A stretch of 64,000 nt of DNA from Streptomyces aquilus (lineage in GTDB: Bacteria > Actinomycetota > Actinomycetes > Streptomycetales > Streptomycetaceae), in contig NZ_CP034463.1 in NCBI RefSeq assembly GCF_003955715.1, forward strand, positions 6,200,001 to 6,264,000. Direction: 5' to 3'. Under the pieces are notes generated by a model. That model did not search any database and had not been told where the DNA came from. It saw only the letters and a list, made by a program, of their open reading frames with translations. The position numbers were made by a program, and so were the translations under genes. Position 1 is the stretch's first letter. The number at the start of each line of letters is the position of its first letter. This document shows positions 44,950-55,031 of the stretch, one piece after another.

Positions 44950-45335
44950 TGCACCTCGCCTATCCCGCCGTACTCTCCGCCCTCCTCTTCTGCACCGGCC
45001 TGTACGGCGTCCTCGCCCGCCGCAACGCGATCCTGGTCCTGATGTCGGTCGAGCTGATGCTCAACGCCGTCAACCTCAACCTCGTCGCCTTCGACGTCTG
45101 GCTCAGCCGGACCGCCGAGGAGACCCTGCACTCCGGCCAGGCCCTGACCCTGTTCACCATCGCCATCGCCGCCGCCGAGATCGGCATCGGCCTGGCGATC
45201 GTCCTCGCCGTCTACCGCAACCGCGGCACCTCGGACATCGACAAGCTCCGCGACACCGCCGAGGGCCACGAGCCCGAAGGCCCCGACTCCGACGGCGACG
45301 CCACCGCGGCCGAGAAGGCTGAGGCCACCGCGTGA
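44949..45335 (+). CDS. nuoK: NADH-quinone oxidoreductase subunit K, second operon
   Basis: Small membrane subunit of 128 residues with three membrane segments and the conserved Glu-bearing helices ([33 protein letters not shown]). The C-terminal ~30 residues are acidic and variable. Overlaps nuoJ by 1 bp and nuoL by 4 bp. Confidence 0.95.
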   Translation: MHLAYPAVLSALLFCTGLYGVLARRNAILVLMSVELMLNAVNLNLVAFDVWLSRTAEETLHSGQALTLFTIAIAAAEIGIGLAIVLAVYRNRGTSDIDKLRDTAEGHEPEGPDSDGDATAAEKAEATA

Positions 45336-47326
45336 CCACCACCACCCTCGCCGTCCTCGTCCCCCTCCTTCCGTTCCTCGGCGCGGCCATCGGCCTGCTC
45401 CTGGGGCGCACGGCCCCCGGGTTCGTCCGCCCGCTCGCGGTACTGCCGACGCTCGCCTCCCTCGTACTGGCCGCGATCGTCGCCGTACGCCAGGGCGGGG
45501 ACGAGGCGGTGAACGCCGCCACCGAGCTCACGCCCACCGGCTCGGTCCCGATCGAACTCGCCCTGCACATCGACGGCTTCGCCGCCCTCGTCGCCGTCCT
45601 GGTCGGCCTCGTCGCGAGCTGTGTGCAGATCTACTCGACCGGCTATCTGCGCGACGACCCGCGCTACCCGTCGTACGCGGCTCTGGTCTCCCTCTTCACC
45701 TCCGCGATGCTCCTCGTCGTCTACTCCGGCGACCTGATGGTGCTGCTGGTGGGCTGGGAGGTCATGGGCATCTGCTCGTACTTCCTGGTCGGCCACTACT
45801 GGGAGACCCCGGAGGCCCGAGCCGCCTCCATCAAGGCCTTCCTGGTCACCAAGCTCGGCGACGTCCCCTTCCTCATCGGCCTGTTCGCGCTGGCCACCGA
45901 CGCCGGGTCGTTCCGCATCACGAAGGTGCTCGGTGCCGTCGCGAGCGGGGGACTGGACCACCCGACCCTGATCGCCCTGCTGCTTCTCGCGGGCGTGGCC
46001 GGAAAGTCGGCGCAGTTCCCGCTGCACACCTGGCTCCCGGACGCGATGGCGGGCCCCACGCCCGTCTCCGCGCTGATCCACGCCGCGACGATGGTGGCCG
46101 CCGGCGTCTACTTCGTCGCCCGTCTCCTCCCCGTCTTCGAGGCCTCGCAGGCCGCGATGGTCGTCCTCGCCGTCATGGCAGCCGTGACGATGACGGGCTC
46201 GGCGCTCGCCGCGCTCGCCCAGGACGACATCAAGCGCGTGCTCGCCTACTCGACCATCGGCCAGCTCGGCTACATGACCGGCGCCCTCGCCGTCGGCGAC
46301 CGCGGTGCCGCCGTCTTCCACCTCCTGTCGCACGGGGCCTTCAAGGCGCTGCTGTTCCTCGCGGCGGGCGTGATCATCCACGCCGCAGGCACCAACTCAC
46401 TGGCCGCCATGTCCCGCATGGGCCATCTGCGCGACCGCGTGCCCGACGCCTACTGGACGATGACCGTGGCGCTCCTCGCGCTCGCCGCGATCCCGCCGTT
46501 CAGCGGTTTCTTCTCCAAGGAGTCCGTCCTCGGCGCCGCCGAGCACGTCGCCACCGGCCACACCGAGCACGCCCCCGGCGCGGCGGGCTGGGTCGTCCTC
46601 GTCGCCGGCCTGCTCACGGCCCTGCTCACCGCGGCCTACGCGGCGCGCCTGTGGCTGCTGGCCTTCCGCGGCCAGGGCGCCGAGGCCCCCGACCACGGCC
46701 GCCAGCCCCTCACCATGAACGTGGTCCTCTGGGTGCTCGCCGTCCCGTCCCTCGCCGTCGGCGGACTCGCCTACCGGGTGCTCCCCGACTGGTTCGACGG
46801 CCGCGACCTGACCCCGACCCTCACCACGTCCGTCGTCGGTACGGGCGTCGCCCTGGTCGGCGGCATCGTCACCTACGCCGCCTGGCGGCACACCACCGCG
46901 CTCGCGGCCCGCGTGCCGCTGGGCGCGGTCGCCGCCCACCCGGAGGGCGACGCCGGCCTCGTCGAGGCCGAGGCCATCGCCAGCCACGAGCCGGCGTACG
47001 GGGACATCGCCTACGCGCCCGACCCCGCCGATCCCGGCCGGCTTCTGCTCGGTCCGCTGCACCGGCACGCGGCCGTCGGCTTCCACCTCGACGCCGTCTA
47101 CTCGGCCCTCTTCGTCCGCCCGGTCCTGGCCGGCGCCACGCTCGTCCGGTTCCTCGACCGCGAGGTCGTCGAGACGTACGTGCGCGGCGCGGGGGCCACG
47201 CCCCGGGCGCTTGGCTGGGCCGTACGGCGGGCCCAGACCGGCAATGTGCAGACCTATGTGAGCGCGCTGCTCGCCGGCACCGTCGTCCTGGTGGTCGCCG
47301 CAGTCCTCGTCGCCACGGGAGCGTGA
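45332..47326 (+). CDS. nuoL: NADH-quinone oxidoreductase subunit L, second operon
   Basis: Distal antiporter-like proton-pumping subunit, 664 residues with about 16 membrane segments. The Lys helices and [14 protein letters not shown] and [27 protein letters not shown] (broken over two helices) are the standard NuoL landmarks. The C-terminal region after ~500 is the lateral-helix part, shortened and Ala-rich as in actinobacteria. GTGA overlap with nuoK. Confidence 0.95.
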   Translation: MTTTTLAVLVPLLPFLGAAIGLLLGRTAPGFVRPLAVLPTLASLVLAAIVAVRQGGDEAVNAATELTPTGSVPIELALHIDGFAALVAVLVGLVASCVQIYSTGYLRDDPRYPSYAALVSLFTSAMLLVVYSGDLMVLLVGWEVMGICSYFLVGHYWETPEARAASIKAFLVTKLGDVPFLIGLFALATDAGSFRITKVLGAVASGGLDHPTLIALLLLAGVAGKSAQFPLHTWLPDAMAGPTPVSALIHAATMVAAGVYFVARLLPVFEASQAAMVVLAVMAAVTMTGSALAALAQDDIKRVLAYSTIGQLGYMTGALAVGDRGAAVFHLLSHGAFKALLFLAAGVIIHAAGTNSLAAMSRMGHLRDRVPDAYWTMTVALLALAAIPPFSGFFSKESVLGAAEHVATGHTEHAPGAAGWVVLVAGLLTALLTAAYAARLWLLAFRGQGAEAPDHGRQPLTMNVVLWVLAVPSLAVGGLAYRVLPDWFDGRDLTPTLTTSVVGTGVALVGGIVTYAAWRHTTALAARVPLGAVAAHPEGDAGLVEAEAIASHEPAYGDIAYAPDPADPGRLLLGPLHRHAAVGFHLDAVYSALFVRPVLAGATLVRFLDREVVETYVRGAGATPRALGWAVRRAQTGNVQTYVSALLAGTVVLVVAAVLVATGA

Positions 47327-47332
47327 GCAGGC

Positions 47333-48907
47333 GTGATCGATATCAACGAGTCCGTGATGCAGTTCCTTCTTGCGTTCGTCGTCGTCGGCCCGCTCCTCGG
47401 TGCCGTCGCCGCTCTGCTGCCCGCCCCGCCCGGGCTGAAGGGGAAGTCACCCGAGCAGGCCGTGCTCCGGCACGGTGTGACGGTGACCGGCGCGATTCTC
47501 GTCGCCGCGATCGTCCTCGCGCTCGGCTTCGACCACGACCATCCGTCGAAGATGCAGGCCACGACCGACATCAGCTGGATCCCCGCACTCGACGTGCGCA
47601 TCCACCTCGGCATCGACGGCATCTCCCTCCCCCTTCTGGTCCTGACCGCGCTGCTGACCTTCCTCTGCGCGCTCTACTCGTACTTCAAGATGCCTGCGGG
47701 CCCCACCCCGAAGGCCTTCGTCGCACTGCTGCTCGTCCTCGAGTCCGGCACCCTCGCGACCTTCGCCGTCCTCGATCTGCTGCTGTTCTTCCTGGCGTTC
47801 GAGATGGTGCTCATCCCGATGTACTTCCTCATCGCCCGCTGGGGCGGCGAGGGCAGGACCGCGGCCGCCTGGCGCTTCATCCTGTACACGCTGCTCGGTT
47901 CGGTCGTCATGCTGCTGGGCCTGCTCTTGATCGGAATCAAGGCGGGCACGTTCGACATGGTGGCACTCGCCACTGACAACGGCCGGTCGCTGACCACATC
48001 CGTGCAGGTCATCGCCGTATTGGCGATCGGTCTCGGGCTCGCGGTCAAGACGCCGATGTGGCCGCTGCACAGCTGGCTGCCCGACGCCCACACCGCCGCG
48101 CCGACCGTCGGCTCGGTTCTGCTGGCCGGCGTCCTGCTGAAGATGGGCACGTACGGGTTCGTCCGGATCCTGCTGCCGATCGCCCCCGACGGCTTCGCCG
48201 ACTTCGCGCCCTATCTCGCCGCCTTCGCCGTGGTCGGGATCATCTACGGGTCCCTGGCCTGCCTGGCCCTCGCCAAACAGGGCGCGAAGGGCGACCTCAA
48301 GCGCCTCATCGCCTACTCCTCCGTCGGCCACATGGGCTTCGTCCTCCTCGGCATCGCCACCATGACCCCGACCGGCGTGAACGGCGCCCTGTTCGCCAAC
48401 ATCGCCCACGGCCTCATCACCGGCCTGCTCTTCTTCTTGGTCGGCGCCCTCAAGGACCGCACGGGCACCACCGACCTCGACACCCTCGCCGAACAGACCG
48501 GCGCCGCGCTCTACGGCAAGGCCCCGCGCCTCGGCGGCCTGCTCGCGTTCGCCGCGGTCGCCTCCCTCGGCCTGCCCGGCCTCGCCGGATTCTGGGGCGA
48601 GATGCTGGCCCTGTTCGGCGCGTTCGACCCCGCCGACGACCTCAGCCGCCCCGCCTTCCTCACCTTCATGGCGATCGCGGCCTTCGGCACCCTCCTCACG
48701 GCCGCCTACCTCCTCGCCGTGGTCCGCCGCGTCTGCATGGGCGCCGTACCGCAGGACGCGCCGAAGCTCGCCGACGTCCAGACGTACGAGTTCGCCGCCT
48801 GGACGCCGCTCGTCGCCCTCACCGTCGTAGCCGGCCTGTGGCCCAAGGCCCTCCTGGGCCTGACCGACCCGGCCGTGCAGCAGCTCCTCGCAGGAGGCAC
48901 CCGATGA
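47333..48907 (+). CDS. nuoM: NADH-quinone oxidoreductase subunit M, second operon
   Basis: Antiporter-like proton-pumping subunit, 524 residues with about 14 membrane segments. It carries the conserved FEMVLIPMYFLIARWGGE helix and PMWPLHSWLPDAHTAAPTVGS loop with the pumping residues. The GTG lies 6 bp after the nuoL stop; ATGA overlap with nuoN. Confidence 0.95.
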   Translation: MIDINESVMQFLLAFVVVGPLLGAVAALLPAPPGLKGKSPEQAVLRHGVTVTGAILVAAIVLALGFDHDHPSKMQATTDISWIPALDVRIHLGIDGISLPLLVLTALLTFLCALYSYFKMPAGPTPKAFVALLLVLESGTLATFAVLDLLLFFLAFEMVLIPMYFLIARWGGEGRTAAAWRFILYTLLGSVVMLLGLLLIGIKAGTFDMVALATDNGRSLTTSVQVIAVLAIGLGLAVKTPMWPLHSWLPDAHTAAPTVGSVLLAGVLLKMGTYGFVRILLPIAPDGFADFAPYLAAFAVVGIIYGSLACLALAKQGAKGDLKRLIAYSSVGHMGFVLLGIATMTPTGVNGALFANIAHGLITGLLFFLVGALKDRTGTTDLDTLAEQTGAALYGKAPRLGGLLAFAAVASLGLPGLAGFWGEMLALFGAFDPADDLSRPAFLTFMAIAAFGTLLTAAYLLAVVRRVCMGAVPQDAPKLADVQTYEFAAWTPLVALTVVAGLWPKALLGLTDPAVQQLLAGGTR

Positions 48908-50415
48908 GCTCCCTGGCCGCGAACCTCGTCCAGTCGGTCGACTGGCTCGCCATCGCACCGCCCACCATCACGGCGGTCGTCGGCCTCGTCGTCCTCGTAG
49001 CGGATCTCTTCGTCGGTGACGCGAAGAAGGCACTGCTCGGCTGGCTGTCCGTCGCGGGCCTGGCCGCCTCGGCGCTCATGCTGCTGCCCCTCCTGGACGG
49101 CGACCGAGCCACCCTCTGCCTGTCCGGCGAAGCCGACGTCTGCAGCTACACCGCGGACCGCTTCACCCTCGTCCTCCAGCTCCTGGTGCTCGGCGGAGCA
49201 CTGCTGGCCGCCCTCCTGTCGGTCACGGCCCTCAAGGACGCCGACAAGGGACTCCCCGAAGGGGAGTACTGGTTCCTGCTGCTCTCCTCCGCCGCCGGTG
49301 CCGCCCTCCTGCCCGCCTCCCGCGACCTGGCCACCCTGATCGTCGCCCTGGAAGTCGCCTCCTTGCCGGCGTTCGCCCTCGTGGGCCTGCGCCAAGGTGA
49401 CCGCAAGTCCTCGGAAGCGGCCCTCAAGTTCTTCCTGTCCTCGGTCACCGCGACCGCGGTCAGCCTCATGGGCATCAGCTTCGTGTACGCCTCCACGGGC
49501 ACCCTCTACCTCACCCAGATCGCCGACCGCGTCCAGCACGTCGACGGCCAGCTCCACACCCTCACCCAGACCGGCGTGGTCCTCACCCTCATCGGCTTCG
49601 CCTTCAAGACGGCCGCCGTGCCCTTCCACTTCTGGGTTCCGGACACCTATGTAGGAGCCCCGCTTCCGATCGCCGCCTACTTGTCGGTCGTCGGCAAGGC
49701 GGTCGGCTTCTCCGGCCTGATCCTCCTCACCGTCGTCGCCCTGCCCTCGTACGCTGATGTCTGGGGCCCGGCGCTGGCCGCGCTGGCCGCCCTCACCATG
49801 ACCGTCGGAAACGTCGGCGCCCTCCGACAGCAGGCCACGCGCGCGTACAGCGCCGTACGCCTCCTCGCCTGGTCCTCCGTCGGCCAGGCCGGCTACCTCC
49901 TGGTGCCGATCGCCGCGGCCGCCTACTCCGACGACGCCGAGCACTCCATCGGTTCCACCGTCGCCTACGCCCTCATGTACGCCGCCGTGAACCTCGGTGC
50001 CTTCGCGGTGGCCGCACTGGTGGGCCGTACGAAGTCCCGCAACCGCGTCAGCGACTACCGGGGCCTCTACGCCACCAACCCCCTCGCCGCGCTCCTCCTG
50101 GCGTTCTTCCTGCTGTGCCTCGCCGGACTCCCGCCGGGCATCATCGGCCTCTTCGCCAAGGTCACCGTCTTCTCCGCCGCCGTCGACGCCGGCCTCGGCT
50201 GGCTCGCGGTCGTCATGGCCGCCAACGTAGTGATCGCGCTGTACTACTACCTCCAGTGGACGGCACTGCTGTTCCGCGCGCCCGAGGGCGAAGCCGTACG
50301 CCACAAGGTCCCCGCGCCCCTCACCGCCGCACTCGCCCTCACCGGCGTCCTCGGCCTCGCCCTGTCGGGCGCTCCCCAACTGGTCCTGCGCTTCGCCGAC
50401 ACCGGACTCTTCTGA
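48904..50415 (+). CDS. nuoN: NADH-quinone oxidoreductase subunit N, second operon
   Basis: Third antiporter-like subunit, 503 residues with 14 membrane segments. LEVASLPAFALVGLRQGD, FKTAAVPFHFWVPDTYVGAP and LAWSSVGQAGYLL are its typical motifs. Last gene of the operon. Genes nuoD, nuoE, nuoF and nuoG are absent from this cluster, so the complex must borrow NuoD or work differently, and cannot oxidise NADH by the usual module. Confidence 0.95.
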   Translation: MSSLAANLVQSVDWLAIAPPTITAVVGLVVLVADLFVGDAKKALLGWLSVAGLAASALMLLPLLDGDRATLCLSGEADVCSYTADRFTLVLQLLVLGGALLAALLSVTALKDADKGLPEGEYWFLLLSSAAGAALLPASRDLATLIVALEVASLPAFALVGLRQGDRKSSEAALKFFLSSVTATAVSLMGISFVYASTGTLYLTQIADRVQHVDGQLHTLTQTGVVLTLIGFAFKTAAVPFHFWVPDTYVGAPLPIAAYLSVVGKAVGFSGLILLTVVALPSYADVWGPALAALAALTMTVGNVGALRQQATRAYSAVRLLAWSSVGQAGYLLVPIAAAAYSDDAEHSIGSTVAYALMYAAVNLGAFAVAALVGRTKSRNRVSDYRGLYATNPLAALLLAFFLLCLAGLPPGIIGLFAKVTVFSAAVDAGLGWLAVVMAANVVIALYYYLQWTALLFRAPEGEAVRHKVPAPLTAALALTGVLGLALSGAPQLVLRFADTGLF

Positions 50416-50611
50416 GGGCACCCACCACCGCACGACCAGGCCGCTTCCGGGCCCTCACCCGGACGGCTCACACCCCGCCCCGCACGCACAAGGGAACTAG
50501 CGGCTCTCGCCTGGCGTTGACCAGAACGGGAGGGTCCACTGGACCTACACCAGAAGGACCGCAGATCAGCAAGCAAAGGGTTCCCCTGCTGCACGACTTG
50601 GAGGGCGTACC

Positions 50612-51475
50612 GTGCACCGCCGGCACAACGGGCTCAGGACCGCAGTACTCCTCGGGGGACTGTCCGCACTCATCATCGTCATCGGCAGCTTCTTCGGCCG
50701 TATGGGGCTCGTGATCGCGGTCCTGGTCGCTCTGGGGACCAACGCGTACGCGTACTGGAACAGCGACAAGCTGGCGCTACGCGCGATGCGCGCCCGCCCT
50801 GTCAGCGAGTTCGAGGCCCCCGCGCTGTACCGCATGGTCCGAGAGCTCTCCACCCAAGCCCGTCAACCCATGCCGCGCCTGTACATCTCCCCGACAGAGG
50901 CGCCGAACGCGTTCGCGACGGGCCGCAACCCGCGCAACGCCGCGGTCTGCTGCACCGAGGGAATCATGCGCATCCTCGACGAGCGCGAACTGCGCGGCGT
51001 CATCGGCCACGAACTCAGTCACGTCTACAACCGCGACATCCTGATCTCCTCGGTCGCCGGCGCCCTCGCCTCCGTGATCATGTTCCTGGTCAACTTCGCC
51101 TGGCTGATCCCGGTCGGCCGCTCCAACGACGACGACGGCCCCGGCATCTTCGGCATGCTGCTCATCATGATCCTGGGCCCGCTCGCCGCGAGCCTCATCC
51201 AACTGGCCATCAGCCGCTCCCGCGAATACGAGGCCGACGCCTCCGGCGCCCAACTCACCGGGGACCCCCTGGCTCTGGCCAGCGCGCTGCGCAAGCTCGA
51301 GATCGGCACGAAGCAGCTGCCGCTGCCCCCGGAGCCCCGCATCGAGACCGCGAGCCACATGATGATCGCGAACCCCTTCCGCCCGGGCCAGGGATTCTCG
51401 AAGATGTTCTCCACGCACCCGCCGATGGCGGAACGCATTGCCCGCCTCGAGAAGATGGCAGGTCGCCAACAGTGA
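50612..51475 (+). CDS. htpX: HtpX-family membrane protease
   Basis: Membrane zinc protease of the M48B family, 287 residues, used in quality control of membrane proteins. Membrane helices are at ~10-45 and ~145-195. The zinc motif HELSH is at 133-137 and the third ligand is in [11 protein letters not shown]. The GTG has GGAGGG upstream. It lies 196 bp after nuoN and shares a GTGA overlap with the YccF gene. Confidence 0.95.
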   Translation: MHRRHNGLRTAVLLGGLSALIIVIGSFFGRMGLVIAVLVALGTNAYAYWNSDKLALRAMRARPVSEFEAPALYRMVRELSTQARQPMPRLYISPTEAPNAFATGRNPRNAAVCCTEGIMRILDERELRGVIGHELSHVYNRDILISSVAGALASVIMFLVNFAWLIPVGRSNDDDGPGIFGMLLIMILGPLAASLIQLAISRSREYEADASGAQLTGDPLALASALRKLEIGTKQLPLPPEPRIETASHMMIANPFRPGQGFSKMFSTHPPMAERIARLEKMAGRQQ

Positions 51476-51870
51476 AGACAATCCTGAACGTCATATGGCT
51501 CGTCCTGAGCGGCTTCTGGCTGTTCCTCGGCTATCTCGTGGCCGGCGTGCTGCTGTGCGTCACGATCATCGGCATCCCCTTCGGCATCGCGGCCTTCCGT
51601 ATCGGCATCTACGCCCTGTGGCCCTTCGGGTACACGACGGTCGAGCGCCGCGACGCCGGCGCCCCGTCCTGCATCGGCAACGTGCTGTGGCTGATCCTGG
51701 CGGGCTGGTGGCTGGCTCTCGGCCACATCATCACCGGACTCCTGCTGTGCGTCACGATCATCGGCATCCCGTTCGGCATCGCCAACTTCAAGCTGATCCC
51801 GGTGTCGTTGTTCCCGCTGGGCCGCGAAATCGTCTCGACCGACAGGCCGTTCGCGTCGTCGGGCTGGTAG
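51472..51870 (+). CDS. YccF-domain membrane protein
   Basis: A 132-residue inner-membrane protein made of two YccF (DUF307) repeats: [19 protein letters not shown] at 4-22 and [18 protein letters not shown] at 70-87. Each is followed by the same [12 protein letters not shown] motif. No enzymatic motif is visible. Overlaps htpX by 4 bp, so the two are co-translated. Confidence 0.9.
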   Translation: MKTILNVIWLVLSGFWLFLGYLVAGVLLCVTIIGIPFGIAAFRIGIYALWPFGYTTVERRDAGAPSCIGNVLWLILAGWWLALGHIITGLLLCVTIIGIPFGIANFKLIPVSLFPLGREIVSTDRPFASSGW

Positions 51871-51891
51871 GACTCCCGGAGACTGCGGCCG

Positions 51892-51972
51892 TTGCCCACG
51901 GTCCAGCGGTTGCCCACGGTCCAGCGGTTGTCCACGGTCCAGCGGTTGTCCACAGTCTGACGGTTGTCCACA
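51892..51972 (+). repeat. Five-unit 18-bp array of DnaA-box-like sites
   Basis: Nonamers TTGCCCACG, TTGCCCACG, TTGTCCACG, TTGTCCACA and TTGTCCACA start at 51892, 51910, 51928, 51946 and 51964, exactly 18 bp apart. The spacer GTCCAGCGG is conserved in the first three gaps. The last two nonamers equal the Streptomyces DnaA-box consensus as I know it. All point the same way. Confidence 0.8.
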
Positions 51973-52211
51973 GGCCGCCCCGATTGTCAGTGCCCGCCTG
52001 CATCATGAACACATGACCGCGCACGAGCAGGTGCGGGCACAGGGGGCAGCCAGGATGTGCAACGCCCGCCTGTGGGCCCGCACTCCACCAGAGATCGAGG
52101 ACCGCAGCCGCCAGAGCCACGGCCGCCGCACCGAGCCGAGGCAGCCGCGCCCCGTGGACATATCCGGCGACTCACGCCTTCGTACGGCCTGAGATACATC
52201 CGGCCGACGCC

Positions 52212-52271
52212 GACGCCGACGCCGACGCCGACATCCACATCGACGCCGACGCCGACGCCGACATCCACATC
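52212..52271. repeat. Two perfect 30-bp direct repeats of GACGCC hexamers
   Basis: Two identical 30-bp units (GACGCC three times, then GACATCCACATC) follow each other, with more GACGCC hexamers just before. Confidence 0.85.
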
Positions 52272-52388
52272 GACACAGGCACCCGCACCCGCACCGACGT
52301 CCATACGGCGCCAACCCCGCCACTGCGCCGAACGCCGGTCCAGAGCCACGTCCTTCGGAGCGTCAGCCGTCCTCGCCGACCGACCGCC

Positions 52389-53657
52389 CTACCGCGACGC
52401 CCCGCCCACCCGTCGCCGCACTCCGTACGCCACCACACCCACAACCAGCACACCCGCGCCCGCGACCACCGACACCCCCGGCAACGCGAACGCGAGCACC
52501 ACGCACCCGAGAAGCCCCACCGCCGGCACCGCCCGCCTCGCCGGAGCCGAATCGAGTGTCCAGGCCGAGGCGTTGGCCACCGCGTAGTACGCCAGCACCC
52601 CGAAGGAGGAGAACCCGATAGCGCCCCGCACGTCCACCGTGGCGGCCAGCACCGCGACCACCGCGCCCACGGCCAGCTCCGCCCGGTGCGGCACCTGGAA
52701 ACGCGGGTGCACAGCCGCCAGAGCGCCGGGCAGATGCCGGTCACGTGCCATGGCCAGCGTCGTCCGTGAGACACCCAGGATCAGAGCGAGCAGCGAGCCC
52801 AGCGCGGCCACGGCAGCGCCAACCCGGACCACCGGCACCAGGCCCGGCACCCCGGCCGCCCGCACGGCGTCGGTCAGCGGTGCACCGGCCTGCCCGAGAC
52901 CTTCGGTCCCCAGCACGGAAAGGACAGCCACCGCCACACACGCGTACACGGCCAGCGCGATCCCCAGAGCCAGCGGGATCGCGCGGGGGATGGTGCGCGC
53001 GGGATCCCGCACTTCCTCCCCGAGGGTCGCGATACGCGCGTACCCCGCGAACGCGAAGAACAGCAGACCGGCGGCCTCCAGCACGCCACCCGCACCGCCG
53101 GAGGCCCCGCTGCTCAGCCGCCCGGCATCGGAAACCCCCGACCCCAGGCACGCCACCACGACGGAAGCGAGGACAGCGAGCACGACCGCCACGATCACCC
53201 GCGTGAGCAGAGCGGACTTCTGAACACCGCCGTAGTTCACCGCGGTCAGCGCCACGACCGCCGCGACCGCCACGGCGTGCGCCTGCCCCGGCCAGACGTA
53301 CGCGCCCACGGTGAGCGCCATCGCCGCACAGGAGGCCGTCTTCCCGACCACGAACGACCAGCCCGCGAGATAACCCCAGAAAGGACCGAGCCGCTCCCTC
53401 CCGTACACATACGTGCCGCCGGAGGCCGGATACAGCGCGGCCAGCCGGGCCGACGAGGTGGCGTTGCAGTAGGCGACCACCGCGGCGACCGCCAGCCCGA
53501 CCAACAGCCCGGAACCGGCCGCGCGCGCCGCGGGGCCGAGCGCGGCGAAGATGCCGGCGCCGACCATCGAGCCCAACCCGATGACGACGGCGTCACCCAC
53601 GCCGAGGGTGCGTCGCAGTTCCGAATCCGAGCCGGAACGGGGTGGGGAAGGTGCCAT
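52389..53657 (-). CDS. APC-family amino acid permease
   Basis: Cytoplasmic-membrane transporter of 422 residues with 12 hydrophobic segments. The start GVGDAVVIGLGSMVGAGIFAALG is the APC substrate-binding helix 1, and FFAFAGYARIATLGEEVRDPARTIPRAI is the helix 6 to 7 region. Resembles cationic amino-acid permeases. The Met at 53657 was chosen because it begins the conserved region; the open frame extends 144 bp upstream. Confidence 0.92.
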   Translation of the reverse strand: MAPSPPRSGSDSELRRTLGVGDAVVIGLGSMVGAGIFAALGPAARAAGSGLLVGLAVAAVVAYCNATSSARLAALYPASGGTYVYGRERLGPFWGYLAGWSFVVGKTASCAAMALTVGAYVWPGQAHAVAVAAVVALTAVNYGGVQKSALLTRVIVAVVLAVLASVVVACLGSGVSDAGRLSSGASGGAGGVLEAAGLLFFAFAGYARIATLGEEVRDPARTIPRAIPLALGIALAVYACVAVAVLSVLGTEGLGQAGAPLTDAVRAAGVPGLVPVVRVGAAVAALGSLLALILGVSRTTLAMARDRHLPGALAAVHPRFQVPHRAELAVGAVVAVLAATVDVRGAIGFSSFGVLAYYAVANASAWTLDSAPARRAVPAVGLLGCVVLAFALPGVSVVAGAGVLVVGVVAYGVRRRVGGASR

Positions 53658-53847
53658 GCGCCGCACCCTACTGATCAGTGCAACCAACCGGTGCACCCGT
53701 GACGTCCTCTTCATCAACACGGCACGAACTCGCGCTGCCGCCGCAGTGGGGACGCACCCGCGCACCCGCCGAGGCGCACAGTCCGACCGGACGTAGATCA
53801 CAGGGCCGGAACAGTGCAGGCACAGCGCGGAAGGGCAGGTTCAGGGC

Positions 53848-54114
53848 ATGAGCATCATCGGTTGGATCATCCTGGGGCTTCTGGCCGGAGCCATCGCCAA
53901 GTTCCTGCTGCCGGGCCGCGACCCGGGCGGCTTCATCGGCACGACCGTCATCGGCATCGCGGGCGCGTTCATCGGCGGCTGGATCTCGGCCCGCTGGCTG
54001 GACCACCCGATCACGAAGGACTTCTACGACGGCACGACCTGGGCCGCGGCGATCGGAGGATCTCTCGTGCTCCTGATCGGCTACCGCATCCTGTTCGGCA
54101 ACTCGCGCGACTGA
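53848..54114 (+). CDS. GlsB/YeaQ/YmgE-family stress membrane protein
   Basis: An 88-residue three-helix membrane protein (SIIGWIILGLLAGAIAKFLLP, TTVIGIAGAFIGGWISA, AAAIGGSLVLLIGYRILFG). The glycine-rich pattern is the transglycosylase-associated family, linked to general stress. It stands alone, with a terminator after it. Confidence 0.92.
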   Translation: MSIIGWIILGLLAGAIAKFLLPGRDPGGFIGTTVIGIAGAFIGGWISARWLDHPITKDFYDGTTWAAAIGGSLVLLIGYRILFGNSRD

Positions 54115-54144
54115 TCCACCCCCGGACCGCAGCCAGCAGGCGAG

Positions 54145-54175
54145 AAGGGTGGGCACCGGCCAGGTGTCCACCCTT
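54145..54175. terminator. Bidirectional terminator between GlsB-like gene and yajQ
   Basis: AAGGGTGG pairs with CCACCCTT (8 bp), extended by CACC/GGTG after one mismatch, with a 5-nt loop. It serves both convergent genes. Confidence 0.8.
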
Positions 54176-54214
54176 CCTCGTACGACACGGCGCAGACCGT
54201 GAACCGGCCGTGGA

Positions 54215-54703
54215 CTACCGGTAGTTCACGAACTGCAGGGCGAAGTCGAAGTCCTTGCCCTTGAGCAGGCTGATGACGGCCTGAAGGTCGTCACGGCTCT
54301 TGGAGCTGACGCGCAGCTCGTCGCCCTGGACCTGGGCCTTCACGCCCTTCGGGCCCTCGTCGCGGATGATCTTCGCCACCTTCTTCGCGTTCTCCTGGGA
54401 GATGCCCTCCTCGATCGACGCGAAGATCTTGTACTCCTTGCCGGAGAGCTGCGGCTCGCCGGCGTCCAGGGCCTTCAGCGAGATGCCGCGCTTGATCAGC
54501 TTGGACTGGAAGACGTCGAGAACGGCCTTCACCCGGTCCTCGGAGTTCGCCTCCATCAGGATCTTGTCGCCGGACCACGAGATGGAGGCGCCGACGCCCT
54601 TGAAGTCGTAGCGCTGGGAGATCTCCTTGCCGGTCTGGTTGAGGGCGTTGTCGACCTCCTGCCGCTCGACCTTCGAGACGATGTCGAAACTGGAGTCGGC
54701 CAT
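54215..54703 (-). CDS. yajQ: YajQ-family nucleotide-binding protein
   Basis: A cytoplasmic protein of 162 residues with two ferredoxin-like halves ([52 protein letters not shown]). Some relatives bind cyclic di-GMP or nucleic acids. Length and ends match the family exactly. The Met at 54703 starts the conserved N-terminus; upstream codons are low-complexity. Confidence 0.95.
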   Translation of the reverse strand: MADSSFDIVSKVERQEVDNALNQTGKEISQRYDFKGVGASISWSGDKILMEANSEDRVKAVLDVFQSKLIKRGISLKALDAGEPQLSGKEYKIFASIEEGISQENAKKVAKIIRDEGPKGVKAQVQGDELRVSSKSRDDLQAVISLLKGKDFDFALQFVNYR

Positions 54704-54940
54704 GTCCTGTGGCTCCTTGTATCGGGGTGCGTATCGGGGTGCGTACCGGGTGCGTTTCGGCGTGCGTGGGGCTGCCGCCGAGCCGGGCACAGTTCCCGGG
54801 CCGCATCCGGACAAGCCTAGCCACCCGGCGTCCCCCGAGCGCTGATCAATCGGGTGGCGAAGCACCCCTCTCCATCGGGTATTGTTTACGTCGTTGCCAC
54901 GGAGCACCGCCGAAAAGCGGTTCGAAGGGCAGCAAACCCC

Positions 54941-55022
54941 GGCGGTGTGCCCGAGCGGCCAAAGGGAGCAGACTGTAAATCTGCCGGCTCAGCCTTCCCA
55001 GGTTCGAATCCTGGCGCCGCCA
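54941..55022 (+). tRNA. tRNA-Tyr (GUA)
   Basis: An 82-nt class II tRNA. The anticodon GTA lies in GACTGTAAATC, with a long variable arm and T-arm CCAGGTTCGAATCCTGG. The acceptor GGCGGTG pairs with CGCCGCC (one G-U). The discriminator is A; CCA is not encoded. This gene is the SLP1 attachment site in S. coelicolor; here the 3' end runs into a terminator with no integrase nearby. Confidence 0.97.
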
Positions 55023-55031
55023 CACTGGGGA

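Larger units (their letters stand above)
51871..52388. other. Convergent 518-bp spacer with repeats
   Basis: Between the YccF gene and the amino-acid permease gene, which face each other, there is no convincing gene. It holds the 18-bp DnaA-box-like array (51892-51972) and the 30-bp duplicated hexamer tract (52212-52271). The rest is GC-rich unique sequence. Confidence 0.7.

Noticed and set aside
51892..51972. A CRISPR array or an oriC
   Set aside because: Repeats of 9-18 bp have no unique spacers and no cas genes, and oriC markers (dnaA, dnaN, an AT-rich unwinding region) are absent.
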